Shown: positions 1 through 8,231 of the stretch, piece after piece | How the letters are laid out: each line of letters opens with the position of its first letter | Numbering within the stretch: position 1 is the first letter of the stretch | The notes under the pieces: generated by a model | What the model was told of the DNA's origin: nothing | What the model saw: only the letters and a program-made list of their open reading frames with translations | The model's database searches: none | Program-made: the position numbers and the translations under genes | Assembly: GCA_028875335.1 (NCBI GenBank) | Contig: JAPPEF010000007.1 | Location: forward strand, 1-26,054 | Reading direction: 5' to 3' | DNA length: 26,054 bases | DNA from: Gemmatimonadota bacterium | GTDB taxonomy: Bacteria > Latescibacterota > UBA2968 > UBA8231

Positions 1-1043
1 ACCCCTACGAGTCGTTTTCTACGGTGATCGACTTCATCCGCATGGCGGCCAACGACCCCAAAGTGCTGGCCATCAAACAGACCATCTACCGCACGGGCGA
101 CGATTCAGAAGTGGGGCAGGCGCTCATCGACGCGGCCGAGCGCGGCAAGGAAGTAACCGTGCTCGTCGAGCTAAAAGCCCGTGGCGACGAAGCAGCCAAC
201 ATCGAATGGGCCAAGCGCCTCGAAGACAGCGGCATCCACGTGATCTATGGCATCATGGGCCTGAAGACCCATTGCAAGCTCTCCATGCTGGTGCGCCGCG
301 ATCAAGATCGCCTGCGCCGCTACGCCCACTTGGGCACCGGCAATTACAATCACACCACGGCGCGGCTCTACACGGATCTGGGGTTGATTACCGCCGAGCC
401 AACGATCACCGCGGAGGTGGCCGAGGTTTTCAATATGCTCACCGCCCACAGCCGCATCAGTCAATTTGAAAAACTGCTAGTCGCGCCCTCCGGGCTGATG
501 CAGGGCATGCTCGACCGCATTGAGCGCGAAAGCGAACACGCTCGCGCTGGTCGGCCGGCCGCCGTTATCGCCAAGATGAACGGCCTCATGGACCCGGCGA
601 TCATCAAGGCCCTGTACGCGGCCTCGCAGGCCGGCGTCGAAATCGATCTGATCGTGCGCGGTATCTGCTGCTTGCGCGCCGGCCTCGACGGCATCAGCGA
701 AAACATCCGCGTGTACAGCATCATTGGCCGCTTCTTAGAGCACAGCCGGGTCTTTTACTTTGCCAACGGCGGCGACGAGGAAGTCTGGCTCGGCAGCGCG
801 GACTGGATGAATCGCAACCTGCGCGCCCGGGTCGAGGTCGTCTTCCCCATCTTGGACCCGGACCTGAAGCGGCGCGTCTATCGCGAGCTGCTCGCATACG
901 CGCTCGCCGACCGCGCCAAATCTCGGCAGATGCGCCCAGACGGCACGTACATCCGTCGCCAATCCGAGTGCGATTCTCCCGGCCACAGTATGCAGGAGTT
1001 GCTCATGCGCACGGCCCTCGGCGAGGATATAGACGTTCTATGA
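1..1043 (+). CDS. ppk1: Polyphosphate kinase 1, C-terminal part (5' end outside window)
   Basis: PPK1 reversibly moves the terminal phosphate of ATP onto polyphosphate through a phosphohistidine enzyme. The frame is open from the first bases of the window (PYESF... upstream of the first GTG at 24), so the gene starts outside. Both conserved histidines of the catalytic phospholipase-D-like domains are present: the one in GLKTHCKL (codon near 270), corresponding to E. coli His435, and the one in FLEHSRV (codon near 741), corresponding to His592. Other family motifs seen are IKQTIYR, YAHLGTGNYN, ARLYTDLGL and SADWMNRN. The C-terminus is of normal length and ends with TGA at 1041-1043. The next gene starts 96 bp downstream on the same strand. 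Family assignment is firm; what lies upstream cannot be seen. Confidence 0.97.
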   Translation, partial: PYESFSTVIDFIRMAANDPKVLAIKQTIYRTGDDSEVGQALIDAAERGKEVTVLVELKARGDEAANIEWAKRLEDSGIHVIYGIMGLKTHCKLSMLVRRDQDRLRRYAHLGTGNYNHTTARLYTDLGLITAEPTITAEVAEVFNMLTAHSRISQFEKLLVAPSGLMQGMLDRIERESEHARAGRPAAVIAKMNGLMDPAIIKALYAASQAGVEIDLIVRGICCLRAGLDGISENIRVYSIIGRFLEHSRVFYFANGGDEEVWLGSADWMNRNLRARVEVVFPILDPDLKRRVYRELLAYALADRAKSRQMRPDGTYIRRQSECDSPGHSMQELLMRTALGEDIDVL

Positions 1044-1139
1044 GAATTAGAAGGGAAGGAACCCAATATACAACTGTTGCGTTAAAGTAACCTGAGATAC
1101 GAGAAATCAGTAACTAGGGAGTTATAACAAAGAAACTCG

Positions 1140-2636
1140 ATGAACGACCTACTCGCAGAAATCAACTCGCCAATCCTAGACGACATCCACCGTATCGGCA
1201 TCGTTTTGGCGGCTGGCCATGGCATGCGCATCCGCTCGGAAACCTCCAAGATGCTGCACGAAATTTGGGGCCAGCCAACGGCCGTGCGCGTGGCCCGTGC
1301 CGTGCAAGAGGGCCTCGACAGCCCCAATCAGGTCATCGTCGTGGGTATCAAGGGCGTGGACGTCGCCCGCGCGGCCAGCCCCCAACCAGGGCGTCTTTTC
1401 GCGTACCAAGAAAACCCGGTCCTCGGCCGGCCAGCCGGAACCGGCGACGCCGTGCGCGTGGGCCTCCAAGCCTTTCCCGCAGCGGCGACCGACCGCGACG
1501 TATACATCTTTTTAGGAGACATGGGGCTGTTGACCGGGCAGGTAGTAACCCAATTTCGCGCCAGCTTTGAAAACGCCGACTGCGACATGATGGTACTCAC
1601 CGGCCTGTACAGTGGCTCGGCCGAGACCAACTCCTATGGCCGCATCGTGCGCGTGCCAGCCACCGACGCCTCTGGGCAGCCAGCGGGTGCCGACCGCGAC
1701 AAAGTCATTGAGATCAGGGAGCACAAGGACATCCTCAGCCTCGACGCGGCAACGCCCTACGTGGCCGCGTACAACGGCCGCACCTACGCCTTCACGCGCC
1801 AAGAATTGCTGGAAACGCGCGAGATCAACACCGGCGTCTTCGCCTTCAGAGAAAGCGCGCTGCGAACCTACATCCAGCACCTTGACACCGACAATGCCCA
1901 AGGCGAATTGCTGCTGACCGACTTGGTGCAAATTTTCAATCAGCACCAACTCGTGGTGCGGGCGGCCACGGCCGACAGCGAAGAGGAACTCCTCGCCTTC
2001 AACGTCAAAAGCGTCTGGCGTCAGATGGAGGCCATAGCCCGCCGCTGGGCCTACGACAAACTCAAGGACACCATCACCATCGCCGACGAGGAAGACTTCT
2101 TCATCGCCGACGAGGTCATCGAGCAAATACTCAACATGGACGCGGAGTGCGGCCCCTTGGACATTGTCATCGGCAAGGGCACCTACATCGGTCCCGAGGT
2201 CCAACTCAACCGTCGAGTCACCATCGGGGACCGCAGCCATCTGAGCGGCCACGTAATACTAGGCGAAGGGGTCCAAATCGGTGTCGGCGTCGAACTGAGC
2301 ACATATCCAAATCAAACCCTCGCCCTTGACGACGAGGTCGAAGTGCTCAGCCGCAATATCCTCAAGGGCAATCTGCGGATCGGCGCGCACAGCCGCATCG
2401 AGTCTGGCGTGCTCATGACCGGCAGCGACGAACATCCCATGCGCGTGGGCGAGCGCGTAACCATCAAGGGCACCAGTTACCTCTACGGCTGCCAAATCGA
2501 CGACGACCTATTCATCGAGCACTCCGTCATCAAGTGCAAGCGAGTCGAACAGGTGCGCCGCCGCGACGGCACCATCCAGCCCGTCCGCTACGTCCTGCCG
2601 CAACCCGAGGGCCTCGACTCCATCGCCGATTTATGA
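1140..2636 (+). CDS. GlmU-like nucleotidyltransferase with C-terminal left-handed beta-helix
   Basis: 498 aa. The N-terminal half is a sugar-phosphate nucleotidyltransferase: the nucleotide-binding loop is LAAGHGMRIRS at residues 23-33 followed by KMLH, and further motifs are AGTGDAVR, FLGDMGLL and EINTGVFAF. From about residue 338 hexapeptide-type repeats (IGKGTYIG, VTIGDRSHL, LRIGAHSRIESG) form a left-handed beta-helix. This is the architecture of GlmU (UDP-GlcNAc pyrophosphorylase/GlcN-1-P acetyltransferase). However, the loop differs from the usual LAAGxGTRMRS..PK (Met for Thr, SK for PK), there is a long central linker, and the C-terminal tail after the helix is unusual. A true GlmU role is therefore not assured; it could be a divergent NDP-sugar pyrophosphorylase. 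ATG 1140 is used, with only a weak ribosome-binding site. The stop overlaps that of the convergent gene by 6 bp. Confidence 0.8.
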   Translation: MNDLLAEINSPILDDIHRIGIVLAAGHGMRIRSETSKMLHEIWGQPTAVRVARAVQEGLDSPNQVIVVGIKGVDVARAASPQPGRLFAYQENPVLGRPAGTGDAVRVGLQAFPAAATDRDVYIFLGDMGLLTGQVVTQFRASFENADCDMMVLTGLYSGSAETNSYGRIVRVPATDASGQPAGADRDKVIEIREHKDILSLDAATPYVAAYNGRTYAFTRQELLETREINTGVFAFRESALRTYIQHLDTDNAQGELLLTDLVQIFNQHQLVVRAATADSEEELLAFNVKSVWRQMEAIARRWAYDKLKDTITIADEEDFFIADEVIEQILNMDAECGPLDIVIGKGTYIGPEVQLNRRVTIGDRSHLSGHVILGEGVQIGVGVELSTYPNQTLALDDEVEVLSRNILKGNLRIGAHSRIESGVLMTGSDEHPMRVGERVTIKGTSYLYGCQIDDDLFIEHSVIKCKRVEQVRRRDGTIQPVRYVLPQPEGLDSIADL

Positions 2637-3551
2637 GCGTTCGGCCCCCATAGCCGAGAGCAACGACTTGGCGACCTTGCAGACCATCGTATAGGCCGGG
2701 TCGTACACATTCCCCATATCGTATTCCACGCACTGTCCCAAGAGCGCGTGGGCACTCAACTCGGTGAGGCCGTAGTCCTCAGTAAGCCAATTGATCAGCT
2801 CAGTGGTGGCGTGCTGCACGCATTGGTCCAAAGGACGAGCATTGCCGACCGCGAGAATGTGCGTGTCGTTTTCAGCGCGGGGCCAGCCAATCTGCTTGCC
2901 TTTGATCACATCCACGCTAAATGTCGTGTCAAAGGAGATTTCCACGCCTGTGCCGACGATCTCGCCGTCGCCCTGGATGGCGTGCCCGTCACCTAGATGG
3001 AAGAGTGCCCCTGGAGCCTCGACCGGCAGATAGACGGTCACGCCGGTGACAAAGCCCCGGTAGTCCATATTGCCGCCGTGGGTCGAAGAGGTCGCCGTGG
3101 AAATGGCCTGCCCGCGCGGCGGGGCCACTCCGAAACAGCCTACCATCGGGTCGAGGGGCAGCACCAAACCCGGCAGGGTATCCGGCTGCGTTGTCGTACC
3201 GGCCGCTAGGTCAATCGGCCACCGGAGCGGCTGGTCGTCGCGCTCAATTCCGGTCGTAAAACCCGGGTCCAGCACATTGGGCGCGATTTCCCTAGCCGTC
3301 CAGCCCCAGTCGCGGTTGGGATAGAGCTTGTCGAAGTGAACCACCAAGGTGTCGCCCGGCTCGGCTCCCTCTATGTAGAAAGGACCCGTCATCGGGTTCC
3401 CGCGCTCGGCGACCCGCTCGCCATGCTGGTCCTGGCCGCGGGCGTCAACGGTCGTGGTAGAGACCGTATCGCCGGGGGCAATGGCCAGCACGGGCTCGTG
3501 CCAGCCGATGGTATTGTGGTAGTGGGTGGGAGTGAATTCGTGATGCGCCAT
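2631..3551 (-). CDS. Acetamidase/formamidase family protein
   Basis: 306 aa. Members of the FmdA/AmdA family hydrolyse formamide or acetamide to ammonia and the acid. Family-typical stretches are visible: STHGGNMDYRG in mid-protein, then the VYLPVEAPGALFHLGDGH segment and AIQGDGEIVGTGVE. The N-terminal part has PGDTVSTTTVDARGQDQ, and TGPFYIEGAEPGDTLVVH is the usual first-domain signature. The length matches the shorter bacterial members (about 300 aa). No signal peptide is seen, so it is cytoplasmic. It runs convergent to the GlmU-like gene; the two stop codons (TAA here, TGA opposite) abut inside TTATGA at 2631-2636. Substrate within the family cannot be told from sequence. An ammonia-releasing role would suit a genome that also carries urea uptake and urease about 13 kb away, but no shared control is visible. 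Confidence 0.9.
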   Translation of the reverse strand: MAHHEFTPTHYHNTIGWHEPVLAIAPGDTVSTTTVDARGQDQHGERVAERGNPMTGPFYIEGAEPGDTLVVHFDKLYPNRDWGWTAREIAPNVLDPGFTTGIERDDQPLRWPIDLAAGTTTQPDTLPGLVLPLDPMVGCFGVAPPRGQAISTATSSTHGGNMDYRGFVTGVTVYLPVEAPGALFHLGDGHAIQGDGEIVGTGVEISFDTTFSVDVIKGKQIGWPRAENDTHILAVGNARPLDQCVQHATTELINWLTEDYGLTELSAHALLGQCVEYDMGNVYDPAYTMVCKVAKSLLSAMGAERS

Positions 3552-3613
3552 AAGACCTCGCAGAAAGTGTGGAGTGCATGGGAAAACCGCTAGCTAAGAG
3601 CTTGCAAAGCTAC

Positions 3614-4510
3614 TCAAATTTCCAAAGCGGAAAAAGGCGACAGAAAGAACGCGGCTAGGTCGCCCCTAGCCGCGGCCTGTTCTAGCACCTCAATTTCCGC
3701 ACTCAGCTCGTCCGCAATCCGCACCCGCACGTCCGCATCCGCCACAGTATCTTCCAAGTGCCCAACGAACTGGTCCAACACCTGCCGCCGCACGTGAGGG
3801 CGCAACCCACCCGCGTCAAAACACTCAGCGTGAAAGCGCGACACGTGCTCCTTTTTGGCCACTAGTTCAACGCGCCCCAGCGCCAACGCCAAAATGACGC
3901 GGTGCAGCACGCCAGCGAAATCCACATCGACCTGATCAAGCAAAGCAGCCACCGACGGCTGCGGCAACGAGCGTACAAAGGCCACCTTGCCGGTTAGCTC
4001 TTGCAACATTTGGCCGTCGGCGTGTAGGTCGATGGCGCTGGGACCGGTCCACGTCTCGGGCACGAGCTTTGCCAGGGCTTCGACTTTGGACTGCCGATCG
4101 GGCCAAAAGCCCAACTCGGAGTAGCCGACTAACGCGCGGGCCTGCTGGCGCATCTCTTTTAAGCGCTGGAAAGCGCGCTCCCAACCCTGCTTGTAAAGCG
4201 CGTCAAACGGGTCGCTGACCAGCTTGGCGACGGCTGCGTTGAGGTCGCCGCCGCTTTCCTCTTCCAGCGCCAAGTCCATGCACGCCAAACCCCGCTCCAT
4301 GCCTTGGCGCAACTGGTCGCGGCCAAGGGCGATGCCAGTGCGGTTGCGCTGGGCAAAACCCAATCCGCGGATCCGCAGATAAGCCTGCAGCGAATCCATA
4401 AAGCGCGGTGGCAATTGCTCGTATTCGAGACCCGCAGCGACCACTTGGCCAATGAAACTATTGTGGTCGAGTGGGACTTGGTTGAGATCGACGCGCGCTA
4501 GCCGGCTCAC
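3614..4510 (-). CDS. Uncharacterised protein, second gene of a coupled pair
   Basis: 298 aa if started at GTG 4510-4508. I chose this start because the GTG overlaps the TGA of the upstream gene as GTGA and is preceded by a GGAGG-type ribosome-binding site six bases away. A longer reading from a TTG at 4537 lacks such support. I do not recognise a domain with confidence. The protein is mostly predicted helical, without signal peptide or membrane segment; it has a Gly-Gly-Asp-Leu motif (EEESGGDLNAAVAKL) and an acidic, helix-rich C-terminus. The helix-rich pattern and paired size faintly recall DUF6178-type proteins, but this is only an impression. The coupling implies the product is made in a fixed ratio with the upstream protein, probably as partners. 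Confidence 0.7.
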   Translation of the reverse strand: MSRLARVDLNQVPLDHNSFIGQVVAAGLEYEQLPPRFMDSLQAYLRIRGLGFAQRNRTGIALGRDQLRQGMERGLACMDLALEEESGGDLNAAVAKLVSDPFDALYKQGWERAFQRLKEMRQQARALVGYSELGFWPDRQSKVEALAKLVPETWTGPSAIDLHADGQMLQELTGKVAFVRSLPQPSVAALLDQVDVDFAGVLHRVILALALGRVELVAKKEHVSRFHAECFDAGGLRPHVRRQVLDQFVGHLEDTVADADVRVRIADELSAEIEVLEQAAARGDLAAFFLSPFSALEI

Positions 4511-5274
4511 GAGGCCCCTCCACCGGCCCGTTCCCAAGCGCCGCGCAGCACAGCCGCTAGCAACTCGGGCGCGGCTTGGTGCAAGGCGTAGATGACCTCG
4601 CGGATATCCGGGTCGTTGATCGGCGGCAGCATCACGGCTTGGCCCGATTCCGACAGCAGGCTAAAACCCGAAACTGTGCCCCAATCCGGCAGTCCTCCGA
4701 CTTGAGCGTGCATATCAATGCTATCGACCTTGTCGAGGAAAGCGTCCTCTAGCAGGCCCTGATCCACCTTGTATAAGAGCGTAGCCCGCTTGCTGTGATC
4801 ATCTAGCGCCGCGACCGCTTCGAGCCATTCCCACGACACCTTGGTGCGGTTGCCGTGGTAGTAAACCGGATCGAGCGTGTTCTCCACGGCGCGCGCAAAC
4901 GACTCCGCCGACATGGTCTGCAACAGCGCGGTATTAAACCTCGCCAGCTTGTACTCGCCGGGAGCGACCAACTCGGCGATGATCTCCGACGGCAGCTTAT
5001 CGACGACAGCGGGCAAGTACCCTGGGCGGCCTTGGGCATCCATGCCGGTCAGCGAGAGCACCTCCTCGGGATTTTCGTCTATGGCCACCAGCGCGGCTTG
5101 TTCCTCCACGGCCTGCGCCTTGAGCAACGCGCGGGCCTCTTCGGCGCGCCCTTCGCGCAGCATCTGGCGCAAAGTCACGTTCTTGGCGATCAATTCTTCC
5201 AGATCGCCCGACCACTCCCCTAGCACCACCCGGTCGCCCTGCACTTGCAGAGCATCGTTCTCGTGCTGGGACAT
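4507..5274 (-). CDS. Uncharacterised protein, first gene of a coupled pair
   Basis: 255 aa, ATG at 5274, with AGGAGG four bases upstream (5284-5279). The product is soluble, acidic and helix-rich; it begins with a short strand-like stretch (VQGDRVVLGEWSGDLEELI) followed by charged helices (RQMLREGRAEEARALLKAQAVEEQ). No catalytic motif, signal peptide or transmembrane segment is evident and I cannot assign a family. The stop overlaps the start of the next gene by four bases (GTGA), so the two are co-translated. Upstream lies a 330-bp AT-rich divergent region with a TTGACA box for this gene at 5345-5340. Combined length of the pair (about 553 aa) is compatible with a protein split in other lineages, but the clean overlap with its own ribosome-binding site argues against a frameshift. 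Confidence 0.75.
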   Translation of the reverse strand: MSQHENDALQVQGDRVVLGEWSGDLEELIAKNVTLRQMLREGRAEEARALLKAQAVEEQAALVAIDENPEEVLSLTGMDAQGRPGYLPAVVDKLPSEIIAELVAPGEYKLARFNTALLQTMSAESFARAVENTLDPVYYHGNRTKVSWEWLEAVAALDDHSKRATLLYKVDQGLLEDAFLDKVDSIDMHAQVGGLPDWGTVSGFSLLSESGQAVMLPPINDPDIREVIYALHQAAPELLAAVLRGAWERAGGGAS

Positions 5275-5316
5275 CGGTCCTCCTGTGTGGAATGATTTGG
5301 AATTGGGGGCGGTCTT

Positions 5317-5345
5317 AAGGTAAATCAGGCGGTATATCTTGTCAA
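5317..5345 (-). promoter_or_regulatory. Possible promoter for the 5274 gene pair
   Basis: On the minus strand a perfect TTGACA (5345-5340) is followed after 17 bases by TACCTT (5322-5317), which keeps T1, A2 and T6 of a -10 box. The predicted transcript would start about 36 bases before the ATG at 5274. The -10 match is weak. Confidence 0.4.
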
Positions 5346-5394
5346 TAAAAATTTGTTCTAACTTATTATTTATATTCTACTTAAATAAAATTTT

Positions 5395-5423
5395 TTGACA
5401 TATTCTTTCTTTTTTTATAAATT
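5395..5423 (+). promoter_or_regulatory. Possible plus-strand promoter in AT-rich divergent region
   Basis: TTGACA at 5395-5400 is a perfect -35 box. TAAATT follows at 17-base spacing (5418-5423), or TATAAA at 15-base spacing (5416-5421). Initiation would fall near 5428-5432, only a few bases before the stem-loop at 5437, so the transcript would meet a terminator almost at once. The surrounding 5330-5430 stretch is very AT-rich and unlike the coding DNA around it. Confidence 0.35.
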
Positions 5424-5436
5424 ATATGTCACGATA

Positions 5437-5466
5437 AGCGCGGGGCCTGTAGCCCGGCGCTTTTTT
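5437..5466 (+). terminator. Intrinsic terminator (plus strand) upstream of the UVR-motif gene
   Basis: GCGC at 5438-5441 pairs with GCGC at 5457-5460 and GGGC at 5443-5446 pairs with GCCC at 5452-5455. One G-G mismatch separates the stem halves, the loop is CTGTA, and six T follow (5461-5466). This is a classic rho-independent terminator shape read rightward. No plus-strand gene ends just upstream, because the nearest left gene runs leftward. It therefore either terminates a very short RNA or acts as an attenuator in the leader of the gene at 5604. Confidence 0.65.
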
Positions 5467-5603
5467 GTATAGGCAAGCAACTTGACGAGAAATGCGTCGA
5501 TTAGTAGCGCAGTGCTAGGTTCTGCCCTATATTGTCCTTTGTGTTCCCTCAGCCTCCTTGGAGCTGGGTTTCTTCATTCTATATTTTTTCAGAGAGCGCG
5601 CCC

Positions 5604-6371
5604 ATGAATTACGATATCGGCGACTTGCTCAACAGTTGGGAATTCAAGCCCGACGAGTTCCTCGCTCGGCGCATCCGCACCAGCAAGGGCGAGGAAAAAC
5701 TTCAGATCCGCATCGACATGGGGCTTCTTCAACTCGAGTTGGATGGCCGTCCCGACGGCCAACGACCGCACGGCTGCCCCTCGCTGCTCGACTACTACCA
5801 AGACCTCATCGAATCGCGCGACACCCCGGAAGGCTTCGTCCTAGAGGAGGACGAGTGCGAAGAGCTCTTCCAAGAGGCCTGGCAGTACTATCACCGCTAT
5901 TTAAGTCTGTTCAACCTAGAGGACTACGAAGGGGTCGTCGCCGATACCGAGCACACTCTACAGATTTTTGAACTGGTCGATCAGTGCGCGCCTAACGACG
6001 AGATCCGCTGGTACTTTGAGCAGTACTATCCACACGCGATTATGATGCAGACCCGAGCGCACGCTATGCTAGCCCTCCGCAGCGACGACTATCCAACGGC
6101 CATGCGTGCCGTGCAAGAAGGCATTGCCCACATTGAGAGCTTTGTCGAAGAATGGGAATCCGAGCTAGAAGAGGACTTGCCCGAGATTTCCTTTTTGCGC
6201 GAATGGTACGAGGAATTAGAGCAGGAGCGCCCGCTGTCCGAGCGCGAACAATTAGAGCGCGACTTAAAGGTGGCTGTGGAAGCGGAAAACTTTGAGGAAG
6301 CCGTGCGGCTGCGCGACAAGATCCAGACCTTGTGGCCGACGCCGCAACACCTCCACCGCCCCAAGCACTGA
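5604..6371 (+). CDS. UvrB/UvrC (UVR) motif-containing protein
   Basis: 255 aa from ATG 5604. An upstream TTG at 5532 keeps the frame open, but the residues it would add look non-coding, so the ATG is preferred. The N-terminal block (EFLARRIRTSKGEEKLQIRIDMG, then LLQLELDGRPDGQRPHG and LLDYYQDLI) is characteristic of a conserved family of unknown function seen in several environmental phyla. The C-terminal residues 213-243 form a UVR motif (QLERDLKVAVEAENFEEAVRLRDKI), a helical hairpin used for protein contacts in UvrB, UvrC and McsA-like proteins. The middle is rich in acidic and aromatic residues. No enzyme motif is visible; a role in stress or repair is only suggested by the UVR motif. It is convergent with dapB, with four bases between the stops. 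Confidence 0.82.
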   Translation: MNYDIGDLLNSWEFKPDEFLARRIRTSKGEEKLQIRIDMGLLQLELDGRPDGQRPHGCPSLLDYYQDLIESRDTPEGFVLEEDECEELFQEAWQYYHRYLSLFNLEDYEGVVADTEHTLQIFELVDQCAPNDEIRWYFEQYYPHAIMMQTRAHAMLALRSDDYPTAMRAVQEGIAHIESFVEEWESELEEDLPEISFLREWYEELEQERPLSEREQLERDLKVAVEAENFEEAVRLRDKIQTLWPTPQHLHRPKH

Positions 6372-6375
6372 GCGA

Positions 6376-7179
6376 TCAACCCAGCCCCAACACGTCTCCC
6401 ATCGAGTACATCCCTGGCTCGGCCTGCGCGGCAAAGCGCGCAGCGCGCAGCGCACCCAAGGCAAAGGAATCGCGGCTCGTGGCGCGGTGCTGCAACTCAA
6501 GGCACTCGCCTGGGGCCGCGTAGAGCACCGTATGCTCGCCCGCCAAGTCACCGGCGCGGATCGCGTGCATGCCAATCTCTTGGCGGGAGCGCTCGCCGAC
6601 CACGCCCTCCCGCCCATGTACGGCGACCTCGCGCAAGTTGCGGCCCAAACCGGCCGCGGCCCGCTCGGCCAGCGTCAGCGCCGAACCAGAGGGCGCATCG
6701 ACCTTGTGCCGGTGATGCGCTTCAATGATTTCCACATCATAGTCATCGCCCAAGATCCGCGCCGCCTCTTCGACCAGCTTGAAGAGCACGTTCATAGCCG
6801 TGCTGAAATTCGACGCAAACACACAGGTAATGTCTGCTACCGTCCGCTTGAATTCCGCGAGTTGCTCCGGGGTAAAACCCGTAGTCCCCACCACCATGGG
6901 CACCCCGCGCACCGCGCAGAGGGCCGCGTCTTCGAGGGTCGCCTCCGGGGTCGTAAAACAGACTACTACTTGGTCGGGTTCGATGATACCCGCCAGTGTG
7001 TCACTGACCGTTAGGCCAAGATGCCGCGCACCGACGACTTCGCCGATGTCGCGCCCCACAGCCTCGTGGTCCGGGCGCTCCTTGCCTCCGCACAGCTCCA
7101 AGTCAGCAGCCGTCAAAATCAAGTGAGCTAGCCGTTGCCCCATGCGCCCGGCCACCCCACAGATTACAATTTTAGTCAT
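6376..7179 (-). CDS. dapB: 4-hydroxy-tetrahydrodipicolinate reductase
   Basis: 267 aa, the usual DapB length. It reduces 4-hydroxy-tetrahydrodipicolinate to tetrahydrodipicolinate with NAD(P)H in the lysine/diaminopimelate pathway in the cytoplasm. Visible motifs: the dinucleotide-binding GVAGRMG at residues 8-14, VVGTTGF near 97-102, ASNFSTAMN near 122-130, and the catalytic signature EAHHRHKVDAPSGSA (His155, His156 and Lys159). The gene lies 14 bp downstream of the dapA homologue on the same strand, with GAGG eight bases before its ATG, so the two form a dapA-dapB unit. Confidence 0.97.
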   Translation of the reverse strand: MTKIVICGVAGRMGQRLAHLILTAADLELCGGKERPDHEAVGRDIGEVVGARHLGLTVSDTLAGIIEPDQVVVCFTTPEATLEDAALCAVRGVPMVVGTTGFTPEQLAEFKRTVADITCVFASNFSTAMNVLFKLVEEAARILGDDYDVEIIEAHHRHKVDAPSGSALTLAERAAAGLGRNLREVAVHGREGVVGERSRQEIGMHAIRAGDLAGEHTVLYAAPGECLELQHRATSRDSFALGALRAARFAAQAEPGMYSMGDVLGLG

Positions 7180-7193
7180 CGCTCTATCCTCGC

Positions 7194-8231
7194 TTAATAC
7201 GATGGATACACCACGCGCTCGACCAACGAGTCGTCGTGCAGACGCGCTTCCACATCCACCCCGAAAAACTCGGCGACCGGTGCAAAGGCCGTTGGATCGT
7301 TGGCGTGTACTTGACGCGCGGCGTCCAGCACCGTTTGCGCGCCCGCGTGCGTCATCTTGCCCAGCGGCTGCCGCACCGGCCCGGCCGGCATGCCGAGGAT
7401 ATTCATCAGCGTCTTAATAGGCACGGGGTTGCGCGCTTTGCACTCGACCGGGCCATAAGCACTCTGCTCAGTGGTCGCAACGCCGACGATGCCAAAAAGC
7501 GGTGCCAGCTTCTCGGCCAAACTATCGGCCTCGTCCTCCTGGCCAGCGTTGAGCAACTCGGTGAGTCGCTGGATGGGACCCGGAATGACGTTGGACATCA
7601 CCGAGATCACGCCAGCGGCCCGGATATCCTCGCTCTTCATCATCGGCACGGTCTTGTCGTCATCCCCCGAGAGGATGGTAAAATCGTCGCCGCAGAGCCG
7701 ACGCGTCTTGGCCATGTTGTCCAAATCGCCGGTCGCCTCTTTAACTTGGGCCACGTTGGGATACTGGTGGGCGAGGATGGCCAAATCTTCCACCTGCATC
7801 ATGCAGCCGGTGCGCCCGGGGATGATGTAGGGAATGATTTGCACCTCGGGAAAGGCCCGCGCCACCGGCTCGACGTATTCGCGACGGATCTCCAAGGAGC
7901 TGGGGCCATTGTAATAGGGATCGACCAGCAGCACGGCGTCCGCGCCGATGTGAGCGGCGTGCTCGCTGCCCGCCATGGTCTCCTTGGTAGAGTTGCTACC
8001 CGTTCCAGCAATCGATAAGGTGCGTCCCTTGGCCAGCGCGACCGTGCGATCGATGACTTCGTTGTGCTCCCCCCATAGCAGGGTCGGGCTTTCGCCGGTC
8101 GTGCCGACGGCGAGTACCGCTTGGATATTGTTGGCGATTTGGAATTCTACGAGTTGTTCCAAGCCGCCGTAGTCAATGCTGCCGTCTGCGCCCATGGGCG
8201 TCACTAGGGCTGTACTACAACCTTTGAACAT
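7194..8231 (-). CDS. dapA: Dihydrodipicolinate synthase family protein, extended C-terminus
   Basis: 345 aa TIM-barrel aldolase of the DapA/NanA superfamily. DapA condenses pyruvate and aspartate semialdehyde at the first committed step of lysine synthesis. Active-site elements are present: GTTGE at residues 43-47, Tyr pair in DPYYN (106-107), Tyr135 in PYIIPGRTG, and Schiff-base lysine Lys164 in QVKEATGD. The loop PYIIPGRT replaces the common PYNVPGRT. The protein is some 50 residues longer than typical DapA (about 290 aa), with an added tail after the LGKM segment. Being directly upstream of dapB supports a true DapA role; another pyruvate-lyase activity of the superfamily cannot be excluded. 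Confidence 0.92.
   Translation of the reverse strand: MFKGCSTALVTPMGADGSIDYGGLEQLVEFQIANNIQAVLAVGTTGESPTLLWGEHNEVIDRTVALAKGRTLSIAGTGSNSTKETMAGSEHAAHIGADAVLLVDPYYNGPSSLEIRREYVEPVARAFPEVQIIPYIIPGRTGCMMQVEDLAILAHQYPNVAQVKEATGDLDNMAKTRRLCGDDFTILSGDDDKTVPMMKSEDIRAAGVISVMSNVIPGPIQRLTELLNAGQEDEADSLAEKLAPLFGIVGVATTEQSAYGPVECKARNPVPIKTLMNILGMPAGPVRQPLGKMTHAGAQTVLDAARQVHANDPTAFAPVAEFFGVDVEARLHDDSLVERVVYPSY

Noticed and set aside
1512..2252. 246-codon minus-strand open frame opposite the GlmU-like gene
   Set aside because: It is antisense to a well-supported gene, shows no family motif and reflects GC-rich codon bias.
2631..2636. Convergent stop-codon overlap as something unusual
   Set aside because: Short overlaps between convergent genes are common; nothing further supports a function.
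4507..4537. Frameshift splitting one protein into the 255-aa and 298-aa products
   Set aside because: The junction is a clean GTGA stop-start overlap with its own GGAGG site, which is normal coupling.
7236..8018. 260-codon plus-strand open frame opposite dapA
   Set aside because: The low-complexity, His/Arg-rich product is a mirror of dapA codons.
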